From: Pseudescherichia vulneris NBRC 102420
GTDB lineage: Bacteria > Pseudomonadota > Gammaproteobacteria > Enterobacterales > Enterobacteriaceae
Assembly: GCF_000759795.1 (NCBI RefSeq)
Contig: NZ_BBMZ01000008.1
Span: 248,001-312,000 of the forward strand
Direction of reading: 5' to 3'
DNA length: 64,000 nucleotides
The first letter of the stretch is position 1; the number at the start of each line of letters is the position of its first letter. Under the pieces are notes generated by a model. That model saw nothing but the letters and a program-made list of their open reading frames with translations. It searched no databases and had not been told where the DNA came from. Positions 40,256 through 51,146 of the stretch are shown one piece after another. Position numbers and translations under genes: made by a program.

Positions 40256-40812
40256 CAGCAGAGGCGGAAAAAACGGTGCGCGGGTGATCGGTGGCTTAGT
40301 TTATTGTGCTATTCAGCACAGCCTGGACAAAACATTTTCATTGGTTGATTTGATACGTTTTCGGCTGGTTTCCTGTAGACATATTTCATTTACAGAAAGA
40401 GATATTTTGTCACATTCATTAGGTTGAGTTTATTTAATTGATTTAGCTGGTTTTAATTTTTTTATAATCTCTTTTTTATATGTTATTTTACAATAATGGA
40501 ACAATTGGCATTCATTTTACCAATAATTAATTAGTTGATTTTAGATAATCTGAATTTACTTTTAAGTATATATTGCTTTGGTTATTCATGATGTTTATGT
40601 TTTCATTGCGCCCATAGCGCCAAGGGTATGCGTTGTGCAATAAAAAAGCGCAGCGTAACCTGCGCTTTTCTCGCGTACGTTTTTCTCGCGAAGTTATCCA
40701 AAATTGCCCTGTATTTTTTTAAAAATTATACGATACTGCTTTTGCTTATTTATATGCTTAATAAATCATATTTATAGCCAAGCGCGACGCTTGCCAGCAA
40801 AAGGAGTTTAGC
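40256..40812. other. AT-rich leuL-leuO intergenic region
   Basis: About 560 bases without a gene, strongly AT-rich with many A/T tracts, the kind of DNA bound by H-NS, and in the place where leuO silencing and derepression elements lie in K-12. The one ordered structure is a hairpin at 40644-40669 (10-bp arms AAAAGCGCAG and CTGCGCTTTT around CGTAAC) that could terminate in both directions. I see no conserved RNA. Confidence 0.6.
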
Positions 40813-41778
40813 ATGACAGTGGAGTCAAAAATGTCAGAAGCCAACAGTGAATATCTCTCGGTATCCTATGATATGAAATCGAAGCTCCGGCAGGTCGATC
40901 TGAATTTATTAACCGTTTTTGATGCGGTGATGCAGGAGCAAAATATCACCCGCGCAGCGCGTAATCTTGGCATGTCGCAGCCGGCGGTCAGCAATGCGGT
41001 AGCTCGGCTAAAGGTGCTGTTTAACGACGATCTCTTCTCACGCTATGGCCGCGGTATCAAGCCTACGGCACGGGCCTATCAGCTCTTCGGCTCGATTCAC
41101 CAGGCACTGCAGCTTATTCAGAATGAACTCCCTGGCTCTGGCTTTGACCCACTAAAAAGCGAGCGCATTTTCCATATTTGTATCTGCAGTCCGTTGGATA
41201 CCTACCTGACGTCAACTATCTATAACCGGGTTGAAAAAGAGGCGCCCAATATCCATTTAGTTTTTAGCTCGGCGCTTGATAAAAATATTGAGCACCAGCT
41301 TCGCTATCAGGAAACCGGGTTTGTTATTGGTTATGAGGAGTTTAAGCGCCCAGAGTTCTCTTGCCTGCCGCTTTTTAATGACGAAATGGTGCTGGTAGCC
41401 AGTAAAAATCATCCTCGGATCCATGCGCCGTTAAAAGAGTCAGATATATATATAGAAGAGCATGCGGTCGTTTCCCTTGAACGCTATGCCTCTTTTAGCC
41501 AGCCGTGGTATGACACGCCGGATAAACAGAGCCGTATTGCCTATCAGGGCATGGCGCTGGTTAGCGTGCTTAATGTCGTCTCGCAAACCCATCTTGTCTG
41601 TATTGCCCCGCGCTGGTTAAGCGAAAAGTTTGCCGACAGCCTGGAGCTACAAATTATGCCGCTGCCGTTAAAGCGTAATAGCCGGACCTGCTTCCTGTCA
41701 TGGCACGAGGCCGCTGGGCGCGACAAAGGCCATCAGTGGATGGAAGAGTTGCTCATTGATGTTTGCCGCCGTGTATAG
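40813..41778 (+). CDS. leuO: LysR-type regulator LeuO
   Basis: H-NS antagonist and pleiotropic LysR-family regulator; 321 residues (K-12: 314), with a longer, divergent N-terminus before the winged helix [28 protein letters not shown] (split here only for family recognition; residues about 29-56). The effector domain follows, with [23 protein letters not shown] and [26 protein letters not shown] conserved. AAGGAG precedes ATG 40813. The upstream region is AT-rich and probably H-NS silenced; a terminator follows. Confidence 0.95.
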   Translation: MTVESKMSEANSEYLSVSYDMKSKLRQVDLNLLTVFDAVMQEQNITRAARNLGMSQPAVSNAVARLKVLFNDDLFSRYGRGIKPTARAYQLFGSIHQALQLIQNELPGSGFDPLKSERIFHICICSPLDTYLTSTIYNRVEKEAPNIHLVFSSALDKNIEHQLRYQETGFVIGYEEFKRPEFSCLPLFNDEMVLVASKNHPRIHAPLKESDIYIEEHAVVSLERYASFSQPWYDTPDKQSRIAYQGMALVSVLNVVSQTHLVCIAPRWLSEKFADSLELQIMPLPLKRNSRTCFLSWHEAAGRDKGHQWMEELLIDVCRRV

Positions 41779-41787
41779 CTATTGATA

Positions 41788-41812
41788 AAGCCGGATAGCT
41801 TCTATCCGGTTT
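41788..41812 (+). terminator. Terminator of leuO
   Basis: A perfect 8-bp stem (41791-41798 with 41802-41809) extended by A/T pairs, CTT loop, followed by TTTAT. The 275 bases from here to ilvI hold no gene; in K-12 this is the Lrp-binding control region of ilvIH. Confidence 0.75.
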
Positions 41813-42087
41813 ATGCTGCACATAGCCTAATTTACGCTATTTTTGACTGATCTATTATTTGCCTCTGCCTTCCTAGCAGGCGAAAAATGGATGAATCGCT
41901 GTACGTCGCCGGTTTTAAATGATGAAGCATCATCAGCTTTCCCTATCGTAGTTGAATCCACCAATAACTTTTTATTCACCTCCCGCTTCCTCTTTTTCAC
42001 TGCCATAGCGCTACTCGTTTGCTAATTGCCTGCCCCGGAATCAACGGTTAAGGTAACTGACAATGAACAAATGCCTGGAGGCAAGTC

Positions 42088-43812
42088 ATGGAGATGTTGT
42101 CTGGAGCCGAGATGGTCGTCCGATCGCTCATCGATCAGGGGGTAAAGCAGGTCTTTGGTTACCCTGGAGGGGCCGTCCTTGATATCTACGACGCCCTGCA
42201 TACCGTCGGCGGGATTGAGCATGTGCTGGTGCGGCATGAGCAGGCAGCGGTCCATATGGCGGATGGGCTAGCGCGCGCCACGGGCGAAGTGGGCGTGGTG
42301 CTGGTGACCTCCGGGCCTGGCGCAACCAATGCCATCACCGGCATTGCTACCGCCTACATGGACTCTATTCCATTGGTGGTGCTCTCCGGGCAGGTTGCTA
42401 CCTCGCTGATTGGCTACGACGCCTTTCAAGAGTGCGATATGGTGGGGATCTCCCGCCCGGTGGTGAAGCACAGCTTCCTGGTTAAACAGGCGGAAGATAT
42501 CCCCGGCGTGCTGAAAAAAGCGTTCTGGCTGGCCTCTACCGGCCGTCCTGGCCCGGTGGTCGTCGATCTGCCGAAAGACATTATGAACCCGGCTAACAAG
42601 CTCCCCTATGTCTGGCCGGAATCAGTGAGCATGCGCTCGTATAATCCCACTACGCAGGGCCACAAGGGGCAGATCAAGCGCGCCCTGCAGACGCTGATCG
42701 CCGCGAAAAAGCCGGTGGTTTACGTTGGGGGTGGGGCGATCAATGCCGCCTGCGACAAGCAGCTGCGCGAGCTGGCCGAGAAGCTGAACCTGCCGGTCGT
42801 CTCGTCATTAATGGGATTAGGCGCGTTTCCCGCCACCCATCGTCAGGCGCTCGGGATGCTGGGGATGCACGGCACCTATGAAGCCAACATGACGATGCAC
42901 CACTCCGACGTGATCTTTGCCGTCGGCGTGCGTTTCGACGATCGCACCACCAACAATCTAATGAAGTACTGCCCGAACGCCACGGTGCTGCACATCGATA
43001 TCGACCCGACCTCGATCTCGAAAACGGTGGCGGCGGATGTGCCCATCGTGGGTGATGCCCGGCTGGTACTGGAGCAGATGCTGGAGCTGCTGGCCCAGGA
43101 AGAGAGCGTGCAGCCCCTCGACGATATTCGCGACTGGTGGCTGACGATTGATGGCTGGCGCGCCCGTCAGTGTCTGAAGTACGACACCCAAAGCGAGAGC
43201 ATCAAGCCGCAGGCGGTGATTGAAGCCATCTGGCGCCTGACCGATGGCGATGCCTACGTGACCTCTGACGTCGGCCAGCACCAGATGTTTGCCGCCCTCT
43301 ATTATCCTTTCGATAAGCCCCGGCGCTGGATCAACTCCGGCGGTCTCGGCACGATGGGCTTTGGTCTGCCCGCGGCGCTGGGGGTGAAAATGGCCCTGCC
43401 CGAGGAGACGGTGGTCTGCGTGACCGGTGACGGCAGTATCCAGATGAACATTCAGGAGCTGTCAACAGCGCTGCAATATGAGCTGCCGGTGCTGGTGCTT
43501 AACCTTAATAACCGCTATCTCGGGATGGTGAAGCAGTGGCAGGATATGATCTACTCCGGTCGCCATTCACAATCCTATATGCAATCCCTTCCGGACTTTG
43601 CCCGTCTGGCCGAAGCCTATGGCCACGTGGGTATCCGCATTACCCGCCCCGATGAGCTGGAGGCGAAGCTGAGCGAGGCCCTGACGCAGGTGAAAAATGG
43701 CCGGCTGGTCTTTGTCGATGTCACCGTTGACGGCAGTGAACACGTGTATCCCATGCAGATCCGTGGGGGCGGCATGGATGAGATGTGGTTAAGCAAAACG
43801 GAGAGAACCTGA
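42088..43812 (+). CDS. ilvI: Acetolactate synthase III large subunit
   Basis: Thiamine-diphosphate and FAD enzyme that condenses pyruvate with pyruvate or 2-oxobutyrate, first step of Val/Leu/Ile synthesis; 574 residues as in K-12. The catalytic Glu is in [24 protein letters not shown] and [12 protein letters not shown] follow, and the TPP/Mg motif is [15 protein letters not shown] ending in LNNRYLG. Start ATG 42088 has TGGAGG upstream. It is followed after 2 bp by its regulatory subunit. Lrp control is expected by homology. Confidence 0.97.
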   Translation: MEMLSGAEMVVRSLIDQGVKQVFGYPGGAVLDIYDALHTVGGIEHVLVRHEQAAVHMADGLARATGEVGVVLVTSGPGATNAITGIATAYMDSIPLVVLSGQVATSLIGYDAFQECDMVGISRPVVKHSFLVKQAEDIPGVLKKAFWLASTGRPGPVVVDLPKDIMNPANKLPYVWPESVSMRSYNPTTQGHKGQIKRALQTLIAAKKPVVYVGGGAINAACDKQLRELAEKLNLPVVSSLMGLGAFPATHRQALGMLGMHGTYEANMTMHHSDVIFAVGVRFDDRTTNNLMKYCPNATVLHIDIDPTSISKTVAADVPIVGDARLVLEQMLELLAQEESVQPLDDIRDWWLTIDGWRARQCLKYDTQSESIKPQAVIEAIWRLTDGDAYVTSDVGQHQMFAALYYPFDKPRRWINSGGLGTMGFGLPAALGVKMALPEETVVCVTGDGSIQMNIQELSTALQYELPVLVLNLNNRYLGMVKQWQDMIYSGRHSQSYMQSLPDFARLAEAYGHVGIRITRPDELEAKLSEALTQVKNGRLVFVDVTVDGSEHVYPMQIRGGGMDEMWLSKTERT

Positions 43813-43814
43813 TT

Positions 43815-44306
43815 ATGCGCCGGATATTATCTGTGTTACTGGAGAACGAATCGGGTGCGCTGTCGCGCGTGATTGGCCTCTTCTCCCAGCGTGGTTACAA
43901 CATCGAGAGCCTGACCGTGGCCCCGACCGACGATCCCACCCTCTCGCGTATGACCATCCAGACGGTGGGCGATGCCAAAGTGCTGGAGCAGATTGAGAAG
44001 CAGCTGCATAAGCTGGTGGACGTGCTGCGCGTCACTGAGCTAGGGCAGGGGGCACACGTCGAGCGCGAGATCATGCTGGTGAAGATCCAGGCTAGCGGCT
44101 ATGGCCGGGAAGAGGTGAAGCGTAACGCGGAGATCTTCCGCGGTCAGATCATTGATGTGACGCCTTCGATCTACACGGTTCAGCTTGCCGGCACCAGCGA
44201 TAAGCTGGATGCGTTTCTGGCCTCTATCCGCGACGTGGCGAAAATCGTCGAGGTCGCCCGCTCCGGCGTGGTGGGTCTGTCGCGCGGCGATAAAATCATG
44301 CGTTAG
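43815..44306 (+). CDS. ilvH: Acetolactate synthase III small (regulatory) subunit
   Basis: Valine-binding subunit that activates IlvI and confers feedback inhibition; 163 residues as in K-12. The ACT domain covers about 3-78 ([26 protein letters not shown]), followed by the C-terminal ALS_ss domain ([10 protein letters not shown] to [10 protein letters not shown]). ATG 43815 follows the ilvI stop by 2 bp; an earlier in-frame start at 43785 lies inside ilvI and is rejected. Confidence 0.97.
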   Translation: MRRILSVLLENESGALSRVIGLFSQRGYNIESLTVAPTDDPTLSRMTIQTVGDAKVLEQIEKQLHKLVDVLRVTELGQGAHVEREIMLVKIQASGYGREEVKRNAEIFRGQIIDVTPSIYTVQLAGTSDKLDAFLASIRDVAKIVEVARSGVVGLSRGDKIMR

Positions 44307-44324
44307 GTTGAAGGCAGCGGCAAA

Positions 44325-44426
44325 ATGAGCAGCCCGGCGGATCCCGTCGGGTTTTTTTTTGCGAAAACAGCCGGAAGGCTGATCGAAAGCGGTTGCCGCA
44401 GTGACTATTCTGCGTTTAGATGTTAA
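44325..44426 (+). CDS. Possible FruL-like leader ORF upstream of cra
   Basis: A 33-codon frame starting at ATG 44325 contains FFFAKTAG and GCRS, which line up with FFAKSVG and SCRS in the K-12 fruR leader peptide FruL as I remember it; the K-12 peptide stops after CRS while this one runs seven codons further. The ilvIH terminator stem and its T9 lie inside the frame, and the three Phe codons are that T tract, so translation is doubtful. Confidence 0.3.
   Translation: MSSPADPVGFFFAKTAGRLIESGCRSDYSAFRC
44333..44360 (+). terminator. Terminator of ilvIH
   Basis: An 8-bp stem (44333-44340 with 44344-44351, one G-U pair) with a 3-base loop, followed by nine T (44352-44360). It lies 26 bp after ilvH. 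Confidence 0.9.
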
Positions 44427-44487
44427 GGAATTAAACCTATATTCCAAAAAAGGTTATGGAGTATCCTTTTTTCTTTGAGAGGCAATT

Positions 44488-45492
44488 GTGAAACTGGATG
44501 AAATCGCCCGGCTTGCCGGCGTCTCACGTACCACAGCAAGCTATGTGATCAACGGCAAAGCGAAGCAGTACCGCGTCAGCGATAAAACCGTTGAAAAAGT
44601 CATGGCCGTCGTACGCGAGCATAACTACCATCCGAATGCGGTAGCCGCCGGGCTGCGGGCAGGACGCACGCGATCGATTGGTCTGGTGATCCCCGATCTG
44701 GAAAATACCAGCTATACCCGCATTGCTAACTACCTTGAGCGGCAGGCGCGCCAGCGCGGCTACCAGCTCTTGATTGCTTGTTCGGAAGACCAGCCGGATA
44801 ACGAAATGCGCTGCATTGAGCATCTCCTGCAGCGCCAGGTTGATGCCATTATTGTGTCGACGTCACTTCCACCTGAGCACCCCTTTTACCAGCGCTGGGC
44901 CAATGACTCATTCCCTATCGTGGCCCTTGACCGGGCGTTAGATCGAGAGCACTTCACCAGCGTGGTGGGTGCGGATCAGGATGATGCCGAGATGCTGGCG
45001 GCGGAGCTGCGTACGTTCCCCGCAGAGAATGTGCTCTATCTGGGGGCGCTGCCGGAGCTGTCGGTCAGCTTTTTGCGCGAGCAGGGTTTCCGCACCGCAT
45101 GGAAAGACGATCCGCGCGAGGTCAGCTTCCTCTATGCCAACAGCTACGAGCGGGAAGCCGCCGCGCAGCTGTTCGACAAGTGGCTGGAGAGTAATCCGAT
45201 GCCGCAGGCGCTGTTTACCACCTCGTTTGCCCTGCTGCAGGGGGTGATGGATGTGACGCTGCGCCGCGATGGTCATCTGCCTGCCAATCTGGCTATCGCC
45301 ACCTTTGGCGATCACGAGCTGCTCGACTTCTTGCAGTGCCCGGTACTGGCCGTGGCCCAGCGCCATCGCGATGTCGCAGAGCGCGTGCTGGAAATTGTAT
45401 TGGCCAGCCTCGACGAGCCGCGTAAGCCAAAGCCTGGCCTGAGCCGCATCCGGCGCAACCTCTACCGCCGCGGCGTGCTAAATCGCATCTGA
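44488..45492 (+). CDS. cra: Catabolite repressor/activator Cra (FruR)
   Basis: LacI-family global regulator of carbon flow, displaced from DNA by fructose 1-phosphate (and, less clearly, fructose bisphosphate); 334 residues as in K-12. Helix-turn-helix [20 protein letters not shown], hinge [14 protein letters not shown], then a periplasmic-binding-protein-like core (about 61-330). The start codon is GTG at 44488, preceded by GAGAGG. A REP follows the stop. Confidence 0.97.
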   Translation: MKLDEIARLAGVSRTTASYVINGKAKQYRVSDKTVEKVMAVVREHNYHPNAVAAGLRAGRTRSIGLVIPDLENTSYTRIANYLERQARQRGYQLLIACSEDQPDNEMRCIEHLLQRQVDAIIVSTSLPPEHPFYQRWANDSFPIVALDRALDREHFTSVVGADQDDAEMLAAELRTFPAENVLYLGALPELSVSFLREQGFRTAWKDDPREVSFLYANSYEREAAAQLFDKWLESNPMPQALFTTSFALLQGVMDVTLRRDGHLPANLAIATFGDHELLDFLQCPVLAVAQRHRDVAERVLEIVLASLDEPRKPKPGLSRIRRNLYRRGVLNRI

Positions 45493-45512
45493 TTCTCCTT
45501 CGAACCGCAAAA

Positions 45513-45538
45513 GCCGGGCAGCGCTACGCTTGCCCGGC
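45513..45538. repeat. REP element after cra
   Basis: Arms GCCGGGC and GCCCGGC around AGCGCTACGCTT, 20 bp past the cra stop. Confidence 0.8.
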
Positions 45539-46036
45539 CTACCGCGCGCCAGATATATGACGTCCGTTCGCGTATTAAGGTAAATTAACGTTCGGATTAA
45601 TCCTTAAAATCCATAGGCCGCTATTTTTTAAATTTCGCCTTATTCTAAAAACGCCTTTTTTTAGGGAGAAAGGAGGTAACGGCGCGTTAATTTTGTATTG
45701 TTTTGTTACATCTAACTGGGGGCTGCTGAATTAATGACCTTTTCTTTAGTATGACAATTCACTTCTGCTCGTAACAGCCCATCTGACGTCGCTCCGCCTG
45801 CAACTGTCGCTGTTAACCATTGACAATATGGCTTAAAATGCTGCCCGCGTCGCAAACTGACACTTTATATTTAATCCGTATCGTGGCCGAGGTCTTTCAC
45901 TGGCTCATGCGGAGGCATTATTTTTTTTGCAAATATTCATGACGTTAATTTGCAGCGCATGTTGAGCACATTTTGTGCGGGCCTGCCGTCCACGATTAAT
46001 CGTGGTTCTTTCGGACTCGTTAGCCTCAGTGCTGGC
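45539..46036. other. cra-mraZ intergenic region
   Basis: About 500 bases with no gene I can support. It is moderately AT-rich, with an AGGAGGT at 45671-45677 that has no ATG, GTG or suitably placed TTG behind it. The long gap upstream of mraZ also exists in K-12. It may carry further dcw promoter or regulatory elements, but I cannot define them. Confidence 0.5.
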
Positions 46037-46066
46037 TTGACAAGCTTTTCCTCCGCTCCGTAAACT
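46037..46066 (+). promoter_or_regulatory. Pmra promoter of the dcw cluster
   Basis: TTGACA at 46037-46042 (perfect -35), 18-base spacer, TAAACT at 46061-46066, in the same context (AAGCTTTTCCTC, GCTCCG) as K-12 Pmra. Confidence 0.85.
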
Positions 46067-46072
46067 CCCTCG

Positions 46073-46097
46073 GTGGGGATTTGTGGGATAAAGTGGT
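46073..46097 (+). promoter_or_regulatory. Three MraZ-binding repeats
   Basis: GTGGG at 46073-46077 and 46083-46087 and GTGGT at 46093-46097, exactly 10 bp apart, just downstream of Pmra: the direct-repeat array that MraZ uses to repress the cluster. Confidence 0.85.
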
Positions 46098-46125
46098 GAA
46101 AGGTTGATTTTGAGGTGAAACTGGC

Positions 46126-46584
46126 ATGTTCCGTGGGGCAACGTTAGTTAATCTCGACAGTAAAGGTCGGTTGTCCGTGCCTGTTCGCTACCGGGAACAA
46201 CTTGTCGAGCATGCTGCCGGTCAGATGGTCTGTACCATTGACATCCATCACGCCTGCCTGCTCCTTTATCCTCTCCCGGAATGGGAAATTATTGAGCAAA
46301 AATTATCGCGTCTGTCGAGCATGAATCCCGCAGAGCGACGCGTGCAGCGTTTACTGCTGGGACATGCCAGTGAATGTCAGATGGATAGCGCGGGGCGCTT
46401 ACTGATTGCCCCCGTTTTACGGCACCATGCCGGACTGAACAAAGAAGTGATGCTGGTCGGGCAGTTCAACAAGTTTGAGCTGTGGGATGAAACGACCTGG
46501 TATCAACGGGTCAAGGAAGATATCGACGCTGAGCAGTCAGGCTCTGAACCACTTTCAGAGCGATTGCAGGATTTGTCTCTATAA
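46126..46584 (+). CDS. mraZ: Transcriptional regulator MraZ
   Basis: AbrB-like repressor of the dcw cluster that forms ring-shaped oligomers; 152 residues as in K-12. Two copies of the DXXXR signature are visible: [14 protein letters not shown] near 8-21 and [14 protein letters not shown] near 86-99. It autoregulates through the repeats at 46073-46097. rsmH follows by 2 bp. Confidence 0.97.
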   Translation: MFRGATLVNLDSKGRLSVPVRYREQLVEHAAGQMVCTIDIHHACLLLYPLPEWEIIEQKLSRLSSMNPAERRVQRLLLGHASECQMDSAGRLLIAPVLRHHAGLNKEVMLVGQFNKFELWDETTWYQRVKEDIDAEQSGSEPLSERLQDLSL

Positions 46585-46586
46585 CG

Positions 46587-47528
46587 ATGATGGAAAATTT
46601 TAAACACACAACGGTACTGCTGGACGAGGCCGTAAACGGTCTGAACATTCGTCCTGACGGCATCTACATAGATGGAACTTTTGGTCGCGGTGGCCACTCG
46701 CGCCTGATCCTCTCCCAACTTGGGGCGGAGGGACGACTGCTGGCGATCGATCGCGATCCTGAGGCGATTGCTATCGCCAAAACCATTGACGATCCACGCT
46801 TCACCATTATACACGGGCCTTTTTCCGGGCTGGCGGACTACGTTCGCGAGCGCGATCTCGCCGGTAAAATCGACGGTATTCTGCTCGATCTTGGCGTCTC
46901 CTCCCCACAGCTTGACGATCCTGAACGTGGCTTCTCCTTTATGCGCGACGGTCCGCTGGACATGCGTATGGATCCCACCCGCGGCCAGTCTGCCGCCGAA
47001 TGGTTACAAACCGCTGACGAAGCCGACATCGCCTGGGTGATTAAAACCTTTGGTGAAGAGCGCTTTGGCAAACGTATTGCCCGCGCCATCGTCGAGCGTA
47101 ACCGCATCGAGCCGATGACCCGCACGAAAGAGCTGGCCTCCGTGATTGCCGCGGCAATGCCGGTGAAGGATAAGCATAAACATCCCGCCACCCGCACCTT
47201 CCAGGCAGTGCGCATTTGGGTGAACAGTGAGCTGGAAGAGATAGAGCAGGCGCTAAAAAATTCCCTCGACGTGCTGGCTCCAGGGGGACGGCTGTCGATC
47301 ATCAGCTTCCACTCGCTGGAAGATCGCATTGTAAAACGCTTTATGCGTGAGCAGAGCCGTGGGCCGCAGGTTCCCGCCGGGTTGCCGATGACCGAAGCGC
47401 AGCTCAACAAGCTGGGCGGCCGCTATCTGCGCGCCTTAGGCAAGCTAATGCCGGGCGAAGAAGAGGTGGCTGAGAATCCACGCGCCCGTAGTTCAGTGCT
47501 GCGTATCGCAGAGAGGACGAACGCATGA
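46587..47528 (+). CDS. rsmH: 16S rRNA (cytosine1402-N4)-methyltransferase
   Basis: Methylates N4 of C1402 in the ribosomal P site; 313 residues as in K-12. SAM motifs are [16 protein letters not shown] and [11 protein letters not shown], the catalytic region [22 protein letters not shown], and the C-terminal [16 protein letters not shown]. Formerly mraW. The stop overlaps the ftsL start by 4 bases. Confidence 0.97.
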   Translation: MMENFKHTTVLLDEAVNGLNIRPDGIYIDGTFGRGGHSRLILSQLGAEGRLLAIDRDPEAIAIAKTIDDPRFTIIHGPFSGLADYVRERDLAGKIDGILLDLGVSSPQLDDPERGFSFMRDGPLDMRMDPTRGQSAAEWLQTADEADIAWVIKTFGEERFGKRIARAIVERNRIEPMTRTKELASVIAAAMPVKDKHKHPATRTFQAVRIWVNSELEEIEQALKNSLDVLAPGGRLSIISFHSLEDRIVKRFMREQSRGPQVPAGLPMTEAQLNKLGGRYLRALGKLMPGEEEVAENPRARSSVLRIAERTNA

Positions 47529-47890
47529 TCAGCAGGGTGGCAGAGACGCTCAGTAAGGTAAAAGGGTCGTTAGGAAACACCGAGCGCCATGCCTTGCCTG
47601 GCGTGATCGCCGACGATCTTTTGCGTTTCGGCAAACTGCCGCTCTGCCTGTTCATCTGCATTATCGTGACGGCGGTAACGGTCGTTACGACCGCGCACCA
47701 TACCCGTCTGCTGACGGCGCAGCGTGAACAGCTGGTGCTGGAGCGTGATGCGCTGGATATCGAGTGGCGCAACCTGATCCTTGAAGAGAATGCCCTCGGC
47801 GATCATAGCCGCGTTGAACGCGTCGCGACCGAGAAGCTGCAGTTGCAGCATGTTGATCCCTCACAAGAAAATATAGTAGTACAAAAATAA
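47525..47890 (+). CDS. ftsL: Cell division protein FtsL
   Basis: Bitopic divisome protein that complexes with FtsB and FtsQ and activates FtsWI; 121 residues as in K-12. Cytoplasmic N-terminus (1-36), membrane segment about 37-57 ([20 protein letters not shown]), then a periplasmic leucine-zipper-like coiled coil ([20 protein letters not shown]). Overlaps rsmH by ATGA; ftsI begins 15 bp downstream. Confidence 0.96.
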   Translation: MISRVAETLSKVKGSLGNTERHALPGVIADDLLRFGKLPLCLFICIIVTAVTVVTTAHHTRLLTAQREQLVLERDALDIEWRNLILEENALGDHSRVERVATEKLQLQHVDPSQENIVVQK

Positions 47891-47905
47891 GGACTTACGC
47901 GACGC

Positions 47906-49672
47906 ATGAAAGCAGCGGTGAAGACGCTTAAACCAAAACGTCAGGAAGAGCAGGCCAACTTTGTCAGTTGGCGTTTTGCGTTGCTTTGCGGATGTATTTT
48001 ACTGGCGCTGGCGTTTCTGCTGGGGCGCGTCGCATGGTTACAGGTCATCAATCCGGATATGTTGGTGCGCCAGGGCGATCTGCGCTCGCTGCGCGTGCAG
48101 GAGGTCTCTACCTCTCGCGGCCTGATCACCGACCGCTCCGGCCGTCCGCTGGCGGTGAGCGTGCCGGTGAAGGCAATCTGGGCCGATCCGAAAGAGCTGC
48201 ATGACGCTGGCGGCATTACGCTCGACAACCGCTGGAAAGCGCTGGCGGATGCGCTGCATCTCCCGCTCGATCAGCTTGCCTCCCGCGTGAATGCCAACCC
48301 GAAAGGCCGCTTTATCTATCTGGCGCGCCAGGTGAACCCAGACATTGGCGATTACATTAAAAAACTCAAGCTGCCCGGCATTCATCTGCGGGAAGAGTCG
48401 CGTCGTTACTATCCCTCTGGCGAAGTAACCGCTCACCTCATTGGCTTTACCAACGTTGATAGCCAGGGTATTGAAGGCGTTGAGAAGAGCTTCGATAAGT
48501 GGCTCACCGGCCAGCCCGGCGAGCGCATCGTGCGTAAAGACCGCTATGGCCGCGTTATTGAGGATATCTCCTCCACCGACAGCCAGGCGGCACACAACCT
48601 CGCCCTGAGCATCGACGAGCGCCTTCAGGCGCTGGTCTACCGTGAACTGAACAACGCCGTGGCCTTTAACAAAGCAGAGTCCGGCAGCGCCGTGCTGGTA
48701 GACGTTAACACCGGTGAAGTGCTGGCGATGGCGAACAGTCCTTCCTATAACCCGAATAACCTCAGCGGTACGCAGAAAGACGTGATGCGTAACCGTACCA
48801 TTACCGACGTGTTCGAACCCGGCTCTACCGTGAAGCCGATGGTGGTAATGACCGCTCTGCAGCGCGGCGTGGTCAGAGAGAACACCGTCTTAAATACCGT
48901 GCCATACCGTATTAACGGCCACGAGATCAAAGACGTGGCGCGCTACAGCGAATTGACCCTGACCGGGGTACTACAGAAGTCGAGTAACGTCGGTGTTTCA
49001 AAGCTGGCGTTAGCGATGCCCTCCTCAGCGCTGGTAGAAACTTACTCGCGTTTTGGATTGGGAAAAGCGACCAATTTGGGGTTGGTCGGAGAACGCAGTG
49101 GCTTATATCCTCAAAAACAACGGTGGTCTGACATAGAGAGGGCCACCTTCTCTTTCGGCTATGGGCTAATGGTAACCCCGTTACAGTTAGCGCGAGTCTA
49201 CGCAACGATTGGCAGCTACGGCATCTACCGTCCGCTGTCGATTACCAAAGTTGATCCCCCCGTACCGGGCGAGCGCATCTTCCCGGAATCCATCGTTCGT
49301 ACCGTGGTGCATATGATGGAGAGCGTGGCATTGCCCGGCGGCGGCGGCGTGAAGGCGGCCATCAAAGGCTATCGCATCGCCATTAAAACCGGTACGGCGA
49401 AAAAGGTCGGGCCGGACGGGCGCTATATCAACAAATACATTGCTTACACCGCGGGCGTTGCGCCAGCCAGCCAGCCGCGTTTTGCGCTGGTGGTGGTCAT
49501 TAACGATCCGCAGGCGGGTAAATATTACGGTGGTGCCGTTTCCGCACCGGTCTTCGGCGCCATCATGGGCGGCGTACTGCGTACCATGAACATCGAGCCG
49601 GACGCGTTAGCAACGGGCGAAAAAAGTGAATTTGTGATTAATGAAGGCGAGGGAACAGGTGGCAGATCGTAA
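47906..49672 (+). CDS. ftsI: Septal peptidoglycan transpeptidase FtsI (PBP3)
   Basis: Class B penicillin-binding protein that crosslinks septal peptidoglycan with FtsW; 588 residues as in K-12. Short cytoplasmic N-terminus, membrane anchor about 20-42, pedestal domain with [18 protein letters not shown], and transpeptidase motifs SxxK ([10 protein letters not shown]), SxN (QKSSNVG) and KTG ([10 protein letters not shown]). The tail after IEPDAL is normally processed by Prc at the C-terminus. Codons change abruptly between about 48960 and 49205, with ATA, AGG, CTA, CGA and several GGA, TCA and TTA, unlike the flanks. The stop overlaps murE by 14 bases. Confidence 0.97.
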   Translation: MKAAVKTLKPKRQEEQANFVSWRFALLCGCILLALAFLLGRVAWLQVINPDMLVRQGDLRSLRVQEVSTSRGLITDRSGRPLAVSVPVKAIWADPKELHDAGGITLDNRWKALADALHLPLDQLASRVNANPKGRFIYLARQVNPDIGDYIKKLKLPGIHLREESRRYYPSGEVTAHLIGFTNVDSQGIEGVEKSFDKWLTGQPGERIVRKDRYGRVIEDISSTDSQAAHNLALSIDERLQALVYRELNNAVAFNKAESGSAVLVDVNTGEVLAMANSPSYNPNNLSGTQKDVMRNRTITDVFEPGSTVKPMVVMTALQRGVVRENTVLNTVPYRINGHEIKDVARYSELTLTGVLQKSSNVGVSKLALAMPSSALVETYSRFGLGKATNLGLVGERSGLYPQKQRWSDIERATFSFGYGLMVTPLQLARVYATIGSYGIYRPLSITKVDPPVPGERIFPESIVRTVVHMMESVALPGGGGVKAAIKGYRIAIKTGTAKKVGPDGRYINKYIAYTAGVAPASQPRFALVVVINDPQAGKYYGGAVSAPVFGAIMGGVLRTMNIEPDALATGEKSEFVINEGEGTGGRS

Positions 49673-51146
49673 TTTGCGCGACCTTCTCGCTCCGTGGGTA
49701 TCGAATCTGCCTGCGCGAGCTTTGCGGGAAATGACACTCGACAGTCGCGTGGCGGCAGCGGGCGATCTCTTTGTGGCGGTAGTAGGCCACCAGGCGGACG
49801 GGCGTCGGTATATCCCGCAGGCGATAGCACAGGGCGTGGCGGCCATTATTGCGGAGGCGAAAGGCGAAGCTGCCGACGGTGAGATCCGCGAGGTTCACGG
49901 CGTGCCGGTTATCTATCTCAGCCAGCTTAACGAGCGCCTCTCTGCGCTGGCCGGACGCTTCTACAACGAGCCTGCCGAGCGCTTAAGCCTGGTGGGCGTC
50001 ACCGGCACCAACGGCAAAACTACCACCACCCAGCTGCTGGCGCAGTGGGCTCAGCTGCTGGGCGAAACCAGCGCCGTAATGGGTACGGTGGGCAACGGCC
50101 TGCTGGGCAAGGTGATCCCAACCGAAAACACCACCGGCTCCGCCATTGACGTTCAGCACGTGATGGCCGATCTGGCAGAGCAGGGGGCGACCTTTGCCGC
50201 GATGGAGGTCTCCTCCCACGGTCTGGTGCAGCACCGCGTGGCTGCCCTGAAGTTTCGGGCGTCGGTCTTTACTAACCTGAGCCGCGATCACCTCGATTAC
50301 CACGGGGATATGGCGGGCTACGAATCGGCAAAATGGCTGCTCTTTTCTTCGCACCACTACGGCGAGGCGATCGTTAACGCCGATGACGAAGTGGGCCGCC
50401 GCTGGCTGGCTAACCTGCCGGACGCCGTAGCGGTATCCATGGAAGGGCACATCAACCCGGACTGTCATGGCCGCTGGCTAAAAGCCGAGGCGGTAAGCTA
50501 TCACGACAGCGGTGCGACGGTGCGTTTCACCTCCTCCTGGGGCGAAGGCGAGATTGAAAGCCGCCTGATGGGCGCGTTTAACGTCAGTAACCTGCTGCTG
50601 GCCCTGGCCACGCTGCTGGCGCTGGACTTCCCGCTGAGCGACCTGCTGAAGACGGCGTCGCGCCTGCAGCCGGTATGCGGCCGCATGGAAGTCTTTAGTG
50701 CGCCGGGCAAACCCACGGTGGTGGTGGATTATGCCCATACCCCGGACGCGCTGGAGAAAGCGTTGCAGGCCGCGCGCCTGCACTGCACCGGCAAGCTGTG
50801 GTGCGTCTTTGGCTGCGGCGGCGATCGCGATAAAGGCAAGCGTCCGCTGATGGGCGCCATTGCCGAAGAGTTTGCCGACGTACCGGTCGTGACCGACGAC
50901 AACCCGCGCACTGAAGAGCCGCGCGCCATCATTAACGATATTCTCGCCGGCATGCTCGACGCTGGCCGCGCCCGAGTGGTCGAAGGCCGCGCCGAAGCGG
51001 TGACCAGCGCCATTATGCAGGCGAAAGAGAATGACGTCGTGCTGCTGGCCGGTAAGGGCCATGAAGATTACCAGATTGTCGGCAACCGCCGTCTTGACTA
51101 TTCCGACCGCGTCACCGCCGCGCGTCTGCTGGGAGTGGTGGCATGA
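49659..51146 (+). CDS. murE: UDP-MurNAc-L-Ala-D-Glu:meso-diaminopimelate ligase
   Basis: Adds the third residue of the stem peptide; 495 residues as in K-12. The ATP loop is [18 protein letters not shown], with [11 protein letters not shown] and the diaminopimelate-selective [10 protein letters not shown], which indicates a DAP-type wall. GKGHEDYQ lies near the C-terminus. The start is GTG 49659 ([10 protein letters not shown]), inside the ftsI 3' end; an ATG six codons upstream is out of keeping with the family. Overlaps murF by ATGA. Confidence 0.97.
   Translation: MADRNLRDLLAPWVSNLPARALREMTLDSRVAAAGDLFVAVVGHQADGRRYIPQAIAQGVAAIIAEAKGEAADGEIREVHGVPVIYLSQLNERLSALAGRFYNEPAERLSLVGVTGTNGKTTTTQLLAQWAQLLGETSAVMGTVGNGLLGKVIPTENTTGSAIDVQHVMADLAEQGATFAAMEVSSHGLVQHRVAALKFRASVFTNLSRDHLDYHGDMAGYESAKWLLFSSHHYGEAIVNADDEVGRRWLANLPDAVAVSMEGHINPDCHGRWLKAEAVSYHDSGATVRFTSSWGEGEIESRLMGAFNVSNLLLALATLLALDFPLSDLLKTASRLQPVCGRMEVFSAPGKPTVVVDYAHTPDALEKALQAARLHCTGKLWCVFGCGGDRDKGKRPLMGAIAEEFADVPVVTDDNPRTEEPRAIINDILAGMLDAGRARVVEGRAEAVTSAIMQAKENDVVLLAGKGHEDYQIVGNRRLDYSDRVTAARLLGVVA

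Noticed and set aside
45671..45677. Consensus AGGAGGT in the cra-mraZ gap
   Set aside because: No ATG or GTG follows at usable distance; the nearest TTG gives about a dozen codons.
45905..46141. 78-codon minus-strand frame over the mra promoter
   Set aside because: It covers Pmra and the MraZ repeats, has no ribosome site and no recognisable sequence.
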